Assembly (NCBI RefSeq): GCF_019711315.1
Contig: NZ_CP081294.1
Coordinates: forward strand, 2,418,001-2,482,000
Direction: 5' to 3'
Length of the DNA stretch: 64,000 bases
From: Qipengyuania gelatinilytica
GTDB taxonomy: Bacteria; Pseudomonadota; Alphaproteobacteria; Sphingomonadales; Sphingomonadaceae
A model generated the notes under the pieces. It saw only the letters and a list, made by a program, of their open reading frames with translations. It was not told the DNA's origin and made no database searches. Shown here one piece after another: positions 9,349 through 18,133 of the stretch (the first letter of the stretch is position 1; the number at the start of each line of letters is the position of its first letter). The position numbers and the translations under genes were made by a program.

Positions 9349-10047
9349 ATGGCGCATTCGCCCTACGAGACGAGCGACAACTGGGACGAGGCCGAGGATC
9401 TCGAACTGATCGAGTCCGAAGATCGCCTGCCCTGGCTCGAGGCGGATGAAGAGGACGACGAGGGCGGCGGTTTCGCTACCTCGCGACTGCTCATGCTCGG
9501 CGGGCTTTCGCTCCTGCTGGTCGGCGCGCTGGTTGCTGGTGCATGGTTCCTGCTGGGATCGAACAGCGGCGAGCCGATCGCAGACGGCAGCCTGATCGAA
9601 GCGCCCGACGAACCCTACAAAACCAAGCCCGAGGATGCGGGCGGCAAGACGTTCCCCGGCACCGGCGACACCAGCTATGCCGTTGGAGAGGGACAAACGC
9701 GCGAAGGCAAGCTGGCCGACACGCCCCCCGCACCCGAACCGGCACCCGAAACCGAAGTGGCAGGACCTTCGCTCGCGAGCACGCTCAACGAAGGTCCGCG
9801 CCCTGCTGCGCCGAGCGGCGTTGCCGTGCAGGTTGGCGCATTCCCGACGCGAACTGCGGCCAACGAGGCATGGGGTCGCCTGATGCGCCAGACCGAGGCG
9901 CTCAACGGCGTGCGTCACCGCGTGGTCGAGGCCCAGGTCGATATCGGCACTGTCTATCGTCTCCAGGCGATGCCCGGTGATCGCACGGCGGCAAAGGCGT
10001 TGTGTGACCGTCTCAAGAGCGACGGATTGGCCTGTTTCGTCAAATAA
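9349..10047 (+). CDS. SPOR-domain inner-membrane protein
   Basis: A 232-residue bitopic membrane protein. The first 40 residues are cytoplasmic and very acidic, a single membrane helix spans about 46-69, then comes a Pro/Glu-rich periplasmic linker, and a SPOR domain fills about 157-232 (GVAVQVGAFPTRTAANEAW). SPOR domains bind septal glycan strands stripped of stem peptides. The gene lies between argS and nagZ, an arrangement common in alphaproteobacteria. Its pairing with a recycling hexosaminidase gene is suggestive, but its own role is not known. Confidence 0.85.
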   Translation: MAHSPYETSDNWDEAEDLELIESEDRLPWLEADEEDDEGGGFATSRLLMLGGLSLLLVGALVAGAWFLLGSNSGEPIADGSLIEAPDEPYKTKPEDAGGKTFPGTGDTSYAVGEGQTREGKLADTPPAPEPAPETEVAGPSLASTLNEGPRPAAPSGVAVQVGAFPTRTAANEAWGRLMRQTEALNGVRHRVVEAQVDIGTVYRLQAMPGDRTAAKALCDRLKSDGLACFVK

Positions 10048-10138
10048 GGGCGCCTGGCGGACTCGGACTGCCTTAATTTCCACACCTGCCGACTCCGCCG
10101 AGCTTGGCATTGCGCGCGAAAAGCAGCAGTTTCCCTCT

Positions 10139-11158
10139 ATGACGCCCGCCATTTTCGGCATTTCCGGCCTTGCACTCACGGCCGACGAACGCGCCTTCTT
10201 CAAGGAGGCCGATCCCGCGGGCTACATCCTGTTCGGACGCAATTGCGAAACGCGCGACCAGATGCGCGCGCTGACCGATGATTTGCGCTCGATTCACGGG
10301 CGCGATCAGCTGATTGTCTCGATCGACCAGGAAGGTGGCCGCGTGTCGCGGATGAAGCCGCCCGAATGGCCGAAATATCCGGCTGGCGAGGCCTTCGCCA
10401 AGCTCTACGAAATTGCCCCTGCCTCCGCGATCGAGGCGGCGCGGATCAATGCCGAGGCGATGGCCCATGAACTGGCCCTCGTCGGCGTCAGCGTGGACTA
10501 TCATGCGCCGTTCGATGTCAGGCGGCCCGAGACCGACGATGTGATCGGTGACAGGGCACTCGGTAGCGAGCCGATGCAGGTGGCGGCGCTGGGCCGTGCG
10601 GTGCTCGACGGGATGGCGCGCGGCGGCGTGGTCGGTTGCCTCAAGCACATGCCGGGGCATGGACGCGCCACGGTAGACAGCCACAAGGAACTGCCCCGCG
10701 TCAGCGCGAGCGAGGAGGAGCTCGAAGTCGATATCGAACCCTTCCGCACCTTGTCCTCGCACCCGCTCGGCATGAGCGCGCACCTCGTCTTCGACGCTTG
10801 GGATGCGGACAATCCGGCGACGCTTTCGAGGACCGTCATCGAGAATGTCATCCGCGGCAAGATCGGCTTCGACGGCCTGCTGCTGACCGACGATATCGAC
10901 ATGCAGGCGCTCGAGGGCACGATTCCCGATCGCGGCGCGAAGGCGCTTGCGGCGGGTTGCGACATCATTTTGAATTGCTGGGCGAAAATGGACGACCAGC
11001 AGGAAATCGCGAACCGCTTTCCGACGATGTCCGAGGCGACGACTGCCCGGCTCGAGCGGGTCCATGCTGCCATGGGCGCGACGGCCCAGGATTGCGATCC
11101 TGCAGAGCTCCTCGCCAAGCGCGACGCGCTGCTCGCGATTGCGGAGGAAGCGGCATGA
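10139..11158 (+). CDS. nagZ: Beta-N-acetylhexosaminidase NagZ (GH3)
   Basis: A 339-residue cytoplasmic glycosidase that removes GlcNAc from anhydro-muropeptides during peptidoglycan recycling. The GH3 NagZ signatures are visible: DQEGGRVSRMKPPEWPKYP, the catalytic loop KHMPGHGRATVDSHKELP, whose His and Asp are the acid/base dyad, and the nucleophile region LLTDDIDMQALEG. The family usually has about 330-350 residues. I chose the ATG at 10139 giving MTPAIFGISGLALT, which matches the usual N-terminus. No convincing ribosome-binding site precedes it, and 91 bases separate it from the SPOR gene. Its stop overlaps the scpA start (ATGA). Confidence 0.94.
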   Translation: MTPAIFGISGLALTADERAFFKEADPAGYILFGRNCETRDQMRALTDDLRSIHGRDQLIVSIDQEGGRVSRMKPPEWPKYPAGEAFAKLYEIAPASAIEAARINAEAMAHELALVGVSVDYHAPFDVRRPETDDVIGDRALGSEPMQVAALGRAVLDGMARGGVVGCLKHMPGHGRATVDSHKELPRVSASEEELEVDIEPFRTLSSHPLGMSAHLVFDAWDADNPATLSRTVIENVIRGKIGFDGLLLTDDIDMQALEGTIPDRGAKALAAGCDIILNCWAKMDDQQEIANRFPTMSEATTARLERVHAAMGATAQDCDPAELLAKRDALLAIAEEAA

Positions 11159-11958
11159 CCGAAGGGATGCTGTTTGCCGACACGCCCCAGCAGGGCAGCG
11201 AAGACTGGGACGGCATCGCCGCCGAAGCGACGGCGGACACGGATGCCCTCTACCTGGAGCTCGATGGCTGGGAAGGGCCGCTCGACCTCCTGCTCGACCT
11301 CGCGCGGCGCCAGAAGGTCGACCTGCGCGAGATTTCGATCCTCGCGCTGGTTGAACAATATCTCGAATATATCGAGCAGGCCGAGGCGCTGAAGCTGGAA
11401 CTGGCCGCCGATTACCTCGTGATGGCGGCGTGGCTCGCCTATCTGAAATCGGCCATGCTCCTGCCCAAGGAAGAGCAGGAAGATCCCAGCCCCGAAGAGC
11501 TCGCACTCAAGCTGCAACTGCGCCTCCAGCGGCTCGGCGCGATGCGTGAGGCCGCTGGCCGCCTCATGGGCGGGGACCGGATCGGGCGCGACGTGTTCCT
11601 GCGCGGATCGCCCGAAGGCCTCGCCATCGTCCGCAAGACGCAGTGGGAATGCGACCAGTTCGCCCTGATCGAGGCCTACGGCCGAGTGAAGGCTCGCACT
11701 GCGCCGGCGGTCCACATGGTCCGCGAACGACCGGTCATGACGCTCGAATCAGCGCTCGATCGCGTATCGAACATGCTCGGCGTGACGCTGGAGTGGATGG
11801 AATTGCGCGATTTCCTGCCGCCGCATGCCGAACCGCGCCTGCGCAAGTCGGCGCTCGCCTCCAGCTTCGTCGCTGCGCTCGAACTGGCGCGCATGGGCAA
11901 GGCGGAGATTGCGCAGGAAGAAGTCTTCGGACCGATGCGACTGAGGCGGGTCGCGTGA
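11155..11958 (+). CDS. scpA: Segregation and condensation protein ScpA
   Basis: A 267-residue kleisin that bridges the Smc dimer heads with ScpB in chromosome condensation. The N-terminal Smc-binding region contains DGWEGPLDLLLDLARRQKVD and ISILALVEQYLEYIEQ, both hallmarks of ScpA. The C-terminal winged-helix part ends with KAEIAQEEVFGPMRLRRV. The ATG at 11155 overlaps the nagZ stop by four bases, and the ScpA stop overlaps the scpB GTG. This supports coupled translation of an nagZ-scpA-scpB run. Confidence 0.95.
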   Translation: MTEGMLFADTPQQGSEDWDGIAAEATADTDALYLELDGWEGPLDLLLDLARRQKVDLREISILALVEQYLEYIEQAEALKLELAADYLVMAAWLAYLKSAMLLPKEEQEDPSPEELALKLQLRLQRLGAMREAAGRLMGGDRIGRDVFLRGSPEGLAIVRKTQWECDQFALIEAYGRVKARTAPAVHMVRERPVMTLESALDRVSNMLGVTLEWMELRDFLPPHAEPRLRKSALASSFVAALELARMGKAEIAQEEVFGPMRLRRVA

Positions 11959-12572
11959 CCGAACTGGAACGCGCCGTAGAAGCCGCGCTCTTCGCAGCGG
12001 AAGAACCGATGAGCGTGGACGCGCTCGCAGGCTTTCTTGGCGACGCGGAGAAAGCGGAAGTGCGCGAGGCGCTGAAAACGCTCGCCGAAACCTATGAAAA
12101 GCGCGGCGTGCATCTCGTCGAGCGGGGCAAGCGCTGGCATTTCGAGACTGCGCCTGATCTCGCACACCTGCTGCGCAAGGAGCGCGAACAGGTCCGCCGC
12201 CTGAGCCGTGCGGCCACCGAAGTCCTTGCGATCATCGCCTATCACGAACCGGTCAGCCGCGCGGAAATCGAATCGATCCGCGGCGTGCAGACAAGCGGCG
12301 GGACGCTCGACGTCCTCATGGAAGCGGGCTGGGTGAAGATCGCCGGACGGCGCGAGGTGCCGGGGCGCCCAACCATCTATGCGACGACGCCGGAATTCCT
12401 CGACCACTTCGGCCTCACAAGCCGCCGCGACCTGCCGGGAATCGCGGAATTGCGCGCCACAGGCCTGCTCGATCCGGTCGAAGACGCCTATGAGGACCTG
12501 ATGGGCACGGACGATACGCAAGAGGCATCAAAGGACGATCTTGAGGCCGACGAAGCCTCCGATGCGGCCTGA
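11955..12572 (+). CDS. scpB: Segregation and condensation protein ScpB
   Basis: A 205-residue partner of ScpA with two winged-helix domains. The conserved LSRAATEVLAIIAYHEPVSR and EIESIRGVQTSGGTLDVLME identify the family. The short acidic tail after about residue 180 is unconserved-looking. The start is GTG, overlapping the scpA stop as GTGA. tatA starts 64 bases downstream and probably belongs to the same transcript, although a separate weak promoter in that gap cannot be excluded. Confidence 0.95.
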   Translation: MTELERAVEAALFAAEEPMSVDALAGFLGDAEKAEVREALKTLAETYEKRGVHLVERGKRWHFETAPDLAHLLRKEREQVRRLSRAATEVLAIIAYHEPVSRAEIESIRGVQTSGGTLDVLMEAGWVKIAGRREVPGRPTIYATTPEFLDHFGLTSRRDLPGIAELRATGLLDPVEDAYEDLMGTDDTQEASKDDLEADEASDAA

Positions 12573-12636
12573 CTGGCTTTCGCGCTGCCACGTCCCTATA
12601 TTGTATCCAACAGCTCACGCTTAAAAGGTATTCACA

Positions 12637-12867
12637 ATGTCGCTCGGCCCCTGGCAGCTCATCATTATCGCCCTCGTGATCCTCGTCCTGTTCGGTCGTG
12701 GTCGCATTTCCGAAATGATGGGTGATTTCGGTAAGGGAATCAAAAGCTTCAAGAAGGGCATGAACGAGGAAGACTCCGAGCCCGCGAAGCAGATCTCGCA
12801 CGATGCGAAGCCTGCGGGCGAAGGCCTGACGGAAGATCAGGTCAAGACCACGTCCGACCCGAAGTAA
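12637..12867 (+). CDS. tatA: Twin-arginine translocase subunit TatA
   Basis: A 76-residue pore-forming component of the Tat system that exports folded proteins. It has the standard layout: a short periplasmic N-terminus, a membrane helix at about 5-20 (WQLIIIALVILVLFG), a hinge (FGRGRISEM) and an amphipathic helix GDFGKGIKSFKKGMNEE, then an acidic tail. AAAAGG precedes the ATG at a suitable distance. It is followed by tatB and tatC in the canonical order. Confidence 0.96.
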   Translation: MSLGPWQLIIIALVILVLFGRGRISEMMGDFGKGIKSFKKGMNEEDSEPAKQISHDAKPAGEGLTEDQVKTTSDPK

Positions 12868-12890
12868 GCCCGACAGAGAGCCGCTGATCC

Positions 12891-13334
12891 ATGTTCGACA
12901 TCGGCGCGGCCGAATTGCTGGTGATCGTCATTGTGGCGATCCTCGTGATCGGCCCCAAGGACATGCCAAAAGCCATGCGTACCGCCGGTCGCTGGATCGG
13001 CAAGCTGCGCCGGATGTCCTCGCATTTCCGTTCCGGCCTCGATGAAATGGTCCGCCAGGCCGAGATCGAGGACATGGAAGAGAAGTGGTCGCAGAAGAAC
13101 AAGGAAATCATGGCGAAATACCCGACCGGTAACGAACCGGACGGGGGCGCGCCGGAAAACCTCCTGCCGCCCGAGATGGAGCCTCTTGCTTCTGCCGGCG
13201 AAACCGCGGATCCCGATGCCGCCGCCGAGGCCGCGATAAAGCGGGCCGCGCCGAAAAAGGCCCCCGAACACGGCGGCGAGAAGTCCGCCGACGAACCGGG
13301 GCTGCCCTTCGGTAATCCGGAAAAGGACGGCTGA
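12891..13334 (+). CDS. tatB: Twin-arginine translocase subunit TatB
   Basis: A 147-residue TatB that forms the substrate-recognition complex with TatC. It begins MFDIGAAELLVIVIVAILVI with the family Glu in the membrane helix (AAELL), followed by the hinge GPKDMPKAMRTAGRW and a long amphipathic helix to about residue 75. The tail is Pro/Glu/Ala-rich and likely disordered. It sits 23 bases after tatA and one base before tatC. Confidence 0.95.
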   Translation: MFDIGAAELLVIVIVAILVIGPKDMPKAMRTAGRWIGKLRRMSSHFRSGLDEMVRQAEIEDMEEKWSQKNKEIMAKYPTGNEPDGGAPENLLPPEMEPLASAGETADPDAAAEAAIKRAAPKKAPEHGGEKSADEPGLPFGNPEKDG

Positions 13335-13335
13335 C

Positions 13336-14145
13336 ATGGCGTTCGAGGTCAAGGACATCGACGAGACGCAGGCGCCGCTGCTCGACCACCTGATCGAATT
13401 GCGCACGCGGCTGGTGCGCTGCGTTGCCGCGCTGGTGCTGGCCTTCGGCGTCTGCCTCTATTTCGCCGACCAGATCCTCGGCTTCCTGATCCAGCCGCTC
13501 AAGAAGGCCTTTCCCGAGGGGCAGGGCCAGCTGATCTTCACCAAGCTCTACGAGGTGTTCTTCGTCGAGCTGAAAGTGGCGCTGTTCGCGGGCTTCTGTA
13601 TCTCGTTTCCCTATATCGCGAACCAGCTCTGGGCCTTCGTTGCCCCCGGCCTTTATGCGAAGGAAAAGAAGGCGTTCCTGCCTTTCCTTTTTGCCACACC
13701 CTTCCTGTTTCTCGCCGGCGCGAGCCTTGCCTATTACATCGTCATGCCGACCGCCTTCGAGTGGTTCCTCGGCTTCGAGGGGTCTGCAGGCGGCGTCGAA
13801 ATCCAGGCGCTGCCGACGGCGAACGAGTATCTCGGCCTCGTCATGCAGTTCATCCTCGCTTTCGGGATGAGCTTCCTGCTGCCGGTGCTGCTCCTGCTGT
13901 TGCACCGCGCGGGTATCGTGACGCGCGACCAGCTGGTGGGTGCGCGCCGCTACGTGATCGTGCTCGTCGTCGCGCTGGCAGCGATCATCACGCCGCCCGA
14001 CCCGGGCTCGCAGCTCCTGCTGGCCGTGCCACTGCTCCTGTTGTTCGAAGGCTCGCTGATACTCATGCGCATCTTCGACAAGCGCAGCGCCAAGGAGGCG
14101 CCCGCCGAAAGGGACGAGCCCGAAGTAGATCAGTCGGCGTCGTAG
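13336..14145 (+). CDS. tatC: Twin-arginine translocase subunit TatC
   Basis: A 269-residue polytopic protein with six predicted helices that binds the twin-arginine signal peptide. The conserved cytoplasmic start APLLDHLIELRTRLVRCVAA and the first periplasmic and cytoplasmic loops (FFVELKVALFAGFCISFPYI, FVAPGLYAKEK) are clear. The hydrophilic tail (KRSAKEAPAERDEPEVDQSA) overlaps the 3' end of the convergent amidohydrolase gene by 16 bases. Last gene of the argS-to-tatC run. Confidence 0.97.
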   Translation: MAFEVKDIDETQAPLLDHLIELRTRLVRCVAALVLAFGVCLYFADQILGFLIQPLKKAFPEGQGQLIFTKLYEVFFVELKVALFAGFCISFPYIANQLWAFVAPGLYAKEKKAFLPFLFATPFLFLAGASLAYYIVMPTAFEWFLGFEGSAGGVEIQALPTANEYLGLVMQFILAFGMSFLLPVLLLLLHRAGIVTRDQLVGARRYVIVLVVALAAIITPPDPGSQLLLAVPLLLLFEGSLILMRIFDKRSAKEAPAERDEPEVDQSAS

Positions 14146-15779
14146 ACTTTCTGTCCGCCCACCCAGGTTTCGAGCACCTTCGTGCCGCGGATTTCCTCAG
14201 GCGTTGCCAGTAGCGGATCGACATCGACGAGGACGAAGTCGGCCCGTTCTCCGGGCAGCAGCCTGCCGAAACGCCCTTCCGCGAAACCTGCATAGGCGGC
14301 GTCGGCGGTAAAGCCCGAAAGTGCCTGTTCGCGAGTGACCCGTTCGGTTGCCCGCCAGCCGCCAAAGGGCTCGCCTGCCGCATTGCTGCGGGTGATGGCT
14401 GCCGCAAAACCAGCGAAGGGATCGGGCGATTCCACGGGAGTGTCGGAGCCGAACGCGAGACGTCCGCCCATTTCGAGGATCGTGTTCCACGCATAGGCGC
14501 CTTCCAGGCGATCTTCGCCAAGCCGGGCTTCGGCCATGAACATGTCGCTGGTCTGGTGGACCGGTTGCATGCTTGAGATAATGCCGTGCTCTGCGAGCTT
14601 GGGCAGGTCTGCCGGGTCGACGATCTGGACATGCTCGATCCGCCAGCGGCGATCGCCGTCGAAGCTTTCCGCGATCTCGCCGATCGCGGCGAGGGCCTCG
14701 GCATTGGCCGCGGTGCCGATCGCGTGGACAGCGGGCTGGAACCCGCCCTGTGCGGCGCGCACGAGTACGTTGCGCAGCTGTGCCGGTGCCATGAGCGGCA
14801 GGCCGTTGTTGTGCGGATCGTCCGAATAGGGCTGCTTGAGCCAGGCCCCGCGGCTGCCCAGGGCGCCGTCGAGATAGAGCTTCACCCCGTTCATCCGCAG
14901 CTTGTCGTCATAGAGCCACAGCGAGGGACGTGCGCCCGAGATCAATGTCATCTGGTCGGGCCCGGCAGCATAGGACATGATGCGCAGGGTGAGCGAGCCG
15001 TTGTCGCCAGCCCGGCGGAAGGCCTGCCAGTCCTCAATCGTCGTGCCCATGTCGGCCACGGCAGTGATGCCGAAGCTGTGCAGGACCTTCTGCGCTTCGA
15101 TGAAGGCGAGGTCGCGTTCGATCGGGCGCGGGGCAGGGACGGCCGCGTTCATCAGCTGCTCTGCCGCGTCGACGAAAATGCCCGAGGGAGTTTTCCCATC
15201 GGCCAGCTTCTCGATCCGCCCGCCGCTCGGCGACTTCGTATCGGCGGTGATGCCGGCTGCGCGCATGGCGAGGCTGTTGGCCCAGCCTGCATGGCCGTCG
15301 ACGCGGGCGAGGTAGACCGGACGGTCGGACACGGCGCTGTCGAGTTCCTCTGCCGTCGGGAAGCGACCGAGGCCCCATTTCTCCTGGTTCCAGCCGCGAC
15401 CGAGGATCCACGGGCGGGCCTCGTTCTCGGCGGCGAAGGTGCGGATCTTGTCGAGCGCTTCCTCGAGCGAATTGGTGTCCGACAGATCGAGCGTCAGCGC
15501 GCCGAAGCCGACACCCATGACATGGGCATGGGCATCGATGATCCCGGGAATCATGACGCGGCCTTCGCCGTCCTCGCGATAATCGGTGCGGGGCCGTTCC
15601 TGACCGCGCTCGATGACCTGCGCGATCTTGCCGTCGTCATCGATCACCAGCGCTTCGAAGCGTTTGACCTTGCCGTCTGCATCCATCGTGATGCCGGTGA
15701 CATTGTCGATGAGGACATCGGCATGGGCGGGCATGGCAATGGCGCTGGCGAGGAATGCGGCGGCGAACTTGAGTTTCAT
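14130..15779 (-). CDS. Exported amidohydrolase, YtcJ-like (Amidohydro_3)
   Basis: A 549-residue metal-dependent hydrolase with a Sec signal peptide (MKLKFAAAFLASAIAMPAHA). The metal-binding HxH lies in IIDAHAHVMGVG, and the C-terminal metal ligand in FGSDTPVESPDPF. Relatives include N-substituted formamide deformylase, but the substrate range is broad and unknown here. I chose the ATG at 15779 because it starts exactly at the signal peptide and AGGGG lies eight bases upstream; the longer in-frame ATG at 15821 would bury the signal. It faces tatC with overlapping 3' ends and is divergent from ilvA. Confidence 0.85.
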   Translation of the reverse strand: MKLKFAAAFLASAIAMPAHADVLIDNVTGITMDADGKVKRFEALVIDDDGKIAQVIERGQERPRTDYREDGEGRVMIPGIIDAHAHVMGVGFGALTLDLSDTNSLEEALDKIRTFAAENEARPWILGRGWNQEKWGLGRFPTAEELDSAVSDRPVYLARVDGHAGWANSLAMRAAGITADTKSPSGGRIEKLADGKTPSGIFVDAAEQLMNAAVPAPRPIERDLAFIEAQKVLHSFGITAVADMGTTIEDWQAFRRAGDNGSLTLRIMSYAAGPDQMTLISGARPSLWLYDDKLRMNGVKLYLDGALGSRGAWLKQPYSDDPHNNGLPLMAPAQLRNVLVRAAQGGFQPAVHAIGTAANAEALAAIGEIAESFDGDRRWRIEHVQIVDPADLPKLAEHGIISSMQPVHQTSDMFMAEARLGEDRLEGAYAWNTILEMGGRLAFGSDTPVESPDPFAGFAAAITRSNAAGEPFGGWRATERVTREQALSGFTADAAYAGFAEGRFGRLLPGERADFVLVDVDPLLATPEEIRGTKVLETWVGGQKVYDAD

Positions 15780-15886
15780 CTGGTGACCCCTGACTATCGG
15801 TTGGGGCAAGCGATAAGGCATAGCTTGGGCTGAGCAAACCCTTTCGGCGATTGCGAAGGGGGCGCGTGCGGCCTAGGGCCGGGAAC

Positions 15887-17140
15887 ATGACCGAAGCAGC
15901 ATCCCTTCGCGCCGAGCAGAGCGCGACCGACCTTTTGACACTCGACGATGTGCGCACGGCTGCGCGGCGCATCGAAGGCGCAGTGGTCAAGACGCCGATG
16001 ATGCACTCGATCACGCTTTCGGAGATTACCGGCGCCGACATCTGGCTCAAGTTCGAGAACCTGCAGTTCACTGCCGCCTACAAGGAACGCGGCGCGCTCA
16101 ATGCCCTGCTCCAGCTGACCGAGGAGCAGCGCAACAAGGGCGTGATCGCCGCATCGGCCGGCAACCATTCGCAGGGCCTGTCCTATCATGGCCGCCGCCT
16201 TGGCGTGCCGGTCACCATCGTCATGCCCTCGACCACGCCAAGCGTGAAGGTCATGCAGACCGAAAGCGTCGGCGGTAATGTCGTGCTTCACGGCGAGACC
16301 TTCGACGAAGCCTATGCCTATGCACGCGAGCTCGAGGCCGAGCGCGGGCTCACCTTCGTCCATCCTTTCGACGATCCGCAGGTTGCCGCAGGGCAGGGGA
16401 CGGTCGCGCTCGAAATGCTCGAGCTCAAGGACGATTTCGACTGCCTCGTCGTACCGATAGGTGGCGGCGGGTTGATGAGCGGCATGGCGACCGTCGCCAA
16501 GGCGCTCAAGCCCGACATCGAGATGGTCGGCGTGCAGGCTGCCCTCTACCCCTCGATGTATTCGGCCATCACCGGCGAGGACCTTCCATGCGGCGGGGAT
16601 TCGCTGGCCGAAGGCATCGCGGTGAAGGAACCGGGCGCATTCACGCGGCAGATCATCGGCCAGCTCGTCGATGAAATCCTGCTGGTCGAAGAACCCAGGC
16701 TTGAGCGCGCGGTTTCGCTGCTGCTCCAAATCGAGAAGACCGTGGTCGAGGGGGCCGGTGCTGCCGGGCTGGCCGCGGTCCTTTCCTATCCCGAAAAGTT
16801 CGCAGGCAAGACCGTGGGCCTCGTGCTTTGCGGCGGCAATATCGATACGCGCCTTTTGGCAAATGTCCTCGTGCGCGACCTCGCCCGTTCGGGCCGCCTG
16901 GCGCGCTTGCGCATCACTCTGCAGGATCGCCCCGGCGCGCTCTACAAGGTCATGCGCGAATTCAACGAGCACAACGTCAACATCATCGAAATCTACCATC
17001 AGCGCATCTTCACCACGCTTCCGGCGAAGGGCCTGATCACCGAAATCGAGTGCGAAGCGCGCGACGGTGCGCAGATCGACAGGCTCGTCAAGGCGATGGA
17101 AGCCAAGGGTTACAGCGTCGAGCTGGCCGAGCTCGCTTGA
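15887..17140 (+). CDS. ilvA: Threonine ammonia-lyase (threonine dehydratase) with ACT domain
   Basis: A 417-residue PLP enzyme converting threonine to 2-oxobutanoate. The PLP lysine is Lys66 in FTAAYKERGALNAL, the substrate loop is SAGNHSQGLSYHG, and the PLP phosphate loop is PIGGGGLMSGMA. A single C-terminal ACT-like domain begins near LRITLQDRPGALYKVMREFN, of the kind found in the shorter ~400-residue threonine dehydratases, so it may be a catabolic/allosteric form rather than the 500-residue biosynthetic IlvA. The upstream extension to 15851 is arginine-rich and unlikely. A strong terminator follows. Confidence 0.9.
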   Translation: MTEAASLRAEQSATDLLTLDDVRTAARRIEGAVVKTPMMHSITLSEITGADIWLKFENLQFTAAYKERGALNALLQLTEEQRNKGVIAASAGNHSQGLSYHGRRLGVPVTIVMPSTTPSVKVMQTESVGGNVVLHGETFDEAYAYARELEAERGLTFVHPFDDPQVAAGQGTVALEMLELKDDFDCLVVPIGGGGLMSGMATVAKALKPDIEMVGVQAALYPSMYSAITGEDLPCGGDSLAEGIAVKEPGAFTRQIIGQLVDEILLVEEPRLERAVSLLLQIEKTVVEGAGAAGLAAVLSYPEKFAGKTVGLVLCGGNIDTRLLANVLVRDLARSGRLARLRITLQDRPGALYKVMREFNEHNVNIIEIYHQRIFTTLPAKGLITEIECEARDGAQIDRLVKAMEAKGYSVELAELA

Positions 17141-17141
17141 G

Positions 17142-17217
17142 GAATCTTAACCGCTAAGCCCCTGCAAAACGGGCGACTCGTCAGGGTCGCCCGTTTTTCG
17201 TGGTTAATGGTCTTTAA
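17142..17217 (+). promoter_or_regulatory. Candidate GANTC/CtrA-like sites between ilvA and bpt
   Basis: GAATC at 17142-17146 is immediately followed by TTAACC at 17147-17152. Further on, TTAA at 17204-17207 and TTAA at 17214-17217 are separated by six bases, one short of the CtrA consensus TTAA-N7-TTAA known from Caulobacter. CcrM methylates GANTC in many alphaproteobacteria. The link to regulation of bpt is inference. Confidence 0.25.
17166..17198 (+). terminator. Rho-independent terminator after ilvA
   Basis: A 12-base-pair perfect stem (AAAACGGGCGAC at 17166-17177 with GTCGCCCGTTTT at 17186-17197), an eight-base loop and a run of T ending at 17198. It starts 25 bases after the ilvA stop. 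The flanking A and T runs make it potentially bidirectional, but no minus-strand gene ends here. Confidence 0.85.
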
Positions 17218-17290
17218 ACGCAGGGACAGGTCATGCATAAAGGAGTTGTTAACGAATTGAGCTTCGTAGCAACGAGAGGACCCGCAAGCC

Positions 17291-18133
17291 GTGACGGCAC
17301 CCATTCGCTTCCCCCGGTTTTTCGTGACCAGCCCCGCGCCGTGTCCGTACCTGCCGGGCCGCAGCGAGCGGAAGGTTTTCACCGAACTGCGCGGCGAGAG
17401 TGCCGACGAGCTTAACGAAGCGCTTGGCCGCATCGGCTTCCGCCGCAGCCAGACCGTCGCCTATCGCCCCTCCTGCCTCGATTGCCAGGCTTGCGTTTCG
17501 GTCCGTGTCGTGGCCGGCGAGTTCAAGCCCTCTTCCAGCCAGAAGCGCACGATCAAGTCGAACAGCGATCTCGTCGTGTCCGAATGCCGCCCGTGGGCGA
17601 CCGAGGAGCAGTACGAGCTGCTTCGTCGTTACCTTGCGGCACGTCATCCCGGTGGCGGCATGGCGGAGATGGACGAATCCGATTTCGCGGATATGGTGGA
17701 ACATACGCCGGTATCCAGCTATGTCGTTGAATATCGGGAGCCGGGAGTCGGCTGCGAACCGGGTCGACTGGTCGGAGCATGCCTCACGGACGTACAGGGT
17801 GACGGGCTGTCGATGATCTACAGCTTCTTCGACCCTGATATTGAGGATCGCGCCGGGCTTGGGAATTTCATCATCCTCGACCACATCCGCCGTGCTGCGG
17901 ATAATGGGCTGCCTTACGTCTACCTCGGCTATTGGGTCGAAGGGTCGGACCGCATGCAGTACAAGGTCCGCTATCGTCCGATCGAGCGGCTCACCCGCGG
18001 CGGATGGGAGCGTATGCCCGAAGACGAACAGAAGCGCCTTATCGGCGCCGCAACCGGAAAGCGCCGCGATGCCGAAGGGACCGCCCTGCCGGCAAAGGAC
18101 GGCAACCAGCTGGAATACAAACTCGCCGACTGA
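17291..18133 (+). CDS. bpt: Aminoacyl-tRNA protein transferase (Bpt/Ate family)
   Basis: A 280-residue N-end-rule transferase that adds an amino acid (Leu for bacterial Bpt) to proteins with N-terminal Asp or Glu, marking them for ClpS-ClpAP. The N-terminal ATE domain has [18 protein letters not shown] and [20 protein letters not shown]; the C-terminal GNAT-like ATE domain has [20 protein letters not shown] and [20 protein letters not shown]. The start is GTG with GAGAGGA upstream. The 3' end overlaps the probable tamA start by 65 bases. Whether Leu or Arg is transferred cannot be settled from sequence alone; length and context favour Bpt. Confidence 0.9.
   Translation: MTAPIRFPRFFVTSPAPCPYLPGRSERKVFTELRGESADELNEALGRIGFRRSQTVAYRPSCLDCQACVSVRVVAGEFKPSSSQKRTIKSNSDLVVSECRPWATEEQYELLRRYLAARHPGGGMAEMDESDFADMVEHTPVSSYVVEYREPGVGCEPGRLVGACLTDVQGDGLSMIYSFFDPDIEDRAGLGNFIILDHIRRAADNGLPYVYLGYWVEGSDRMQYKVRYRPIERLTRGGWERMPEDEQKRLIGAATGKRRDAEGTALPAKDGNQLEYKLAD

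Noticed and set aside
8485..10203. 572-codon minus-strand frame across argS and the SPOR gene
   Set aside because: It crosses two well-supported genes, has no domain and spans their boundary.
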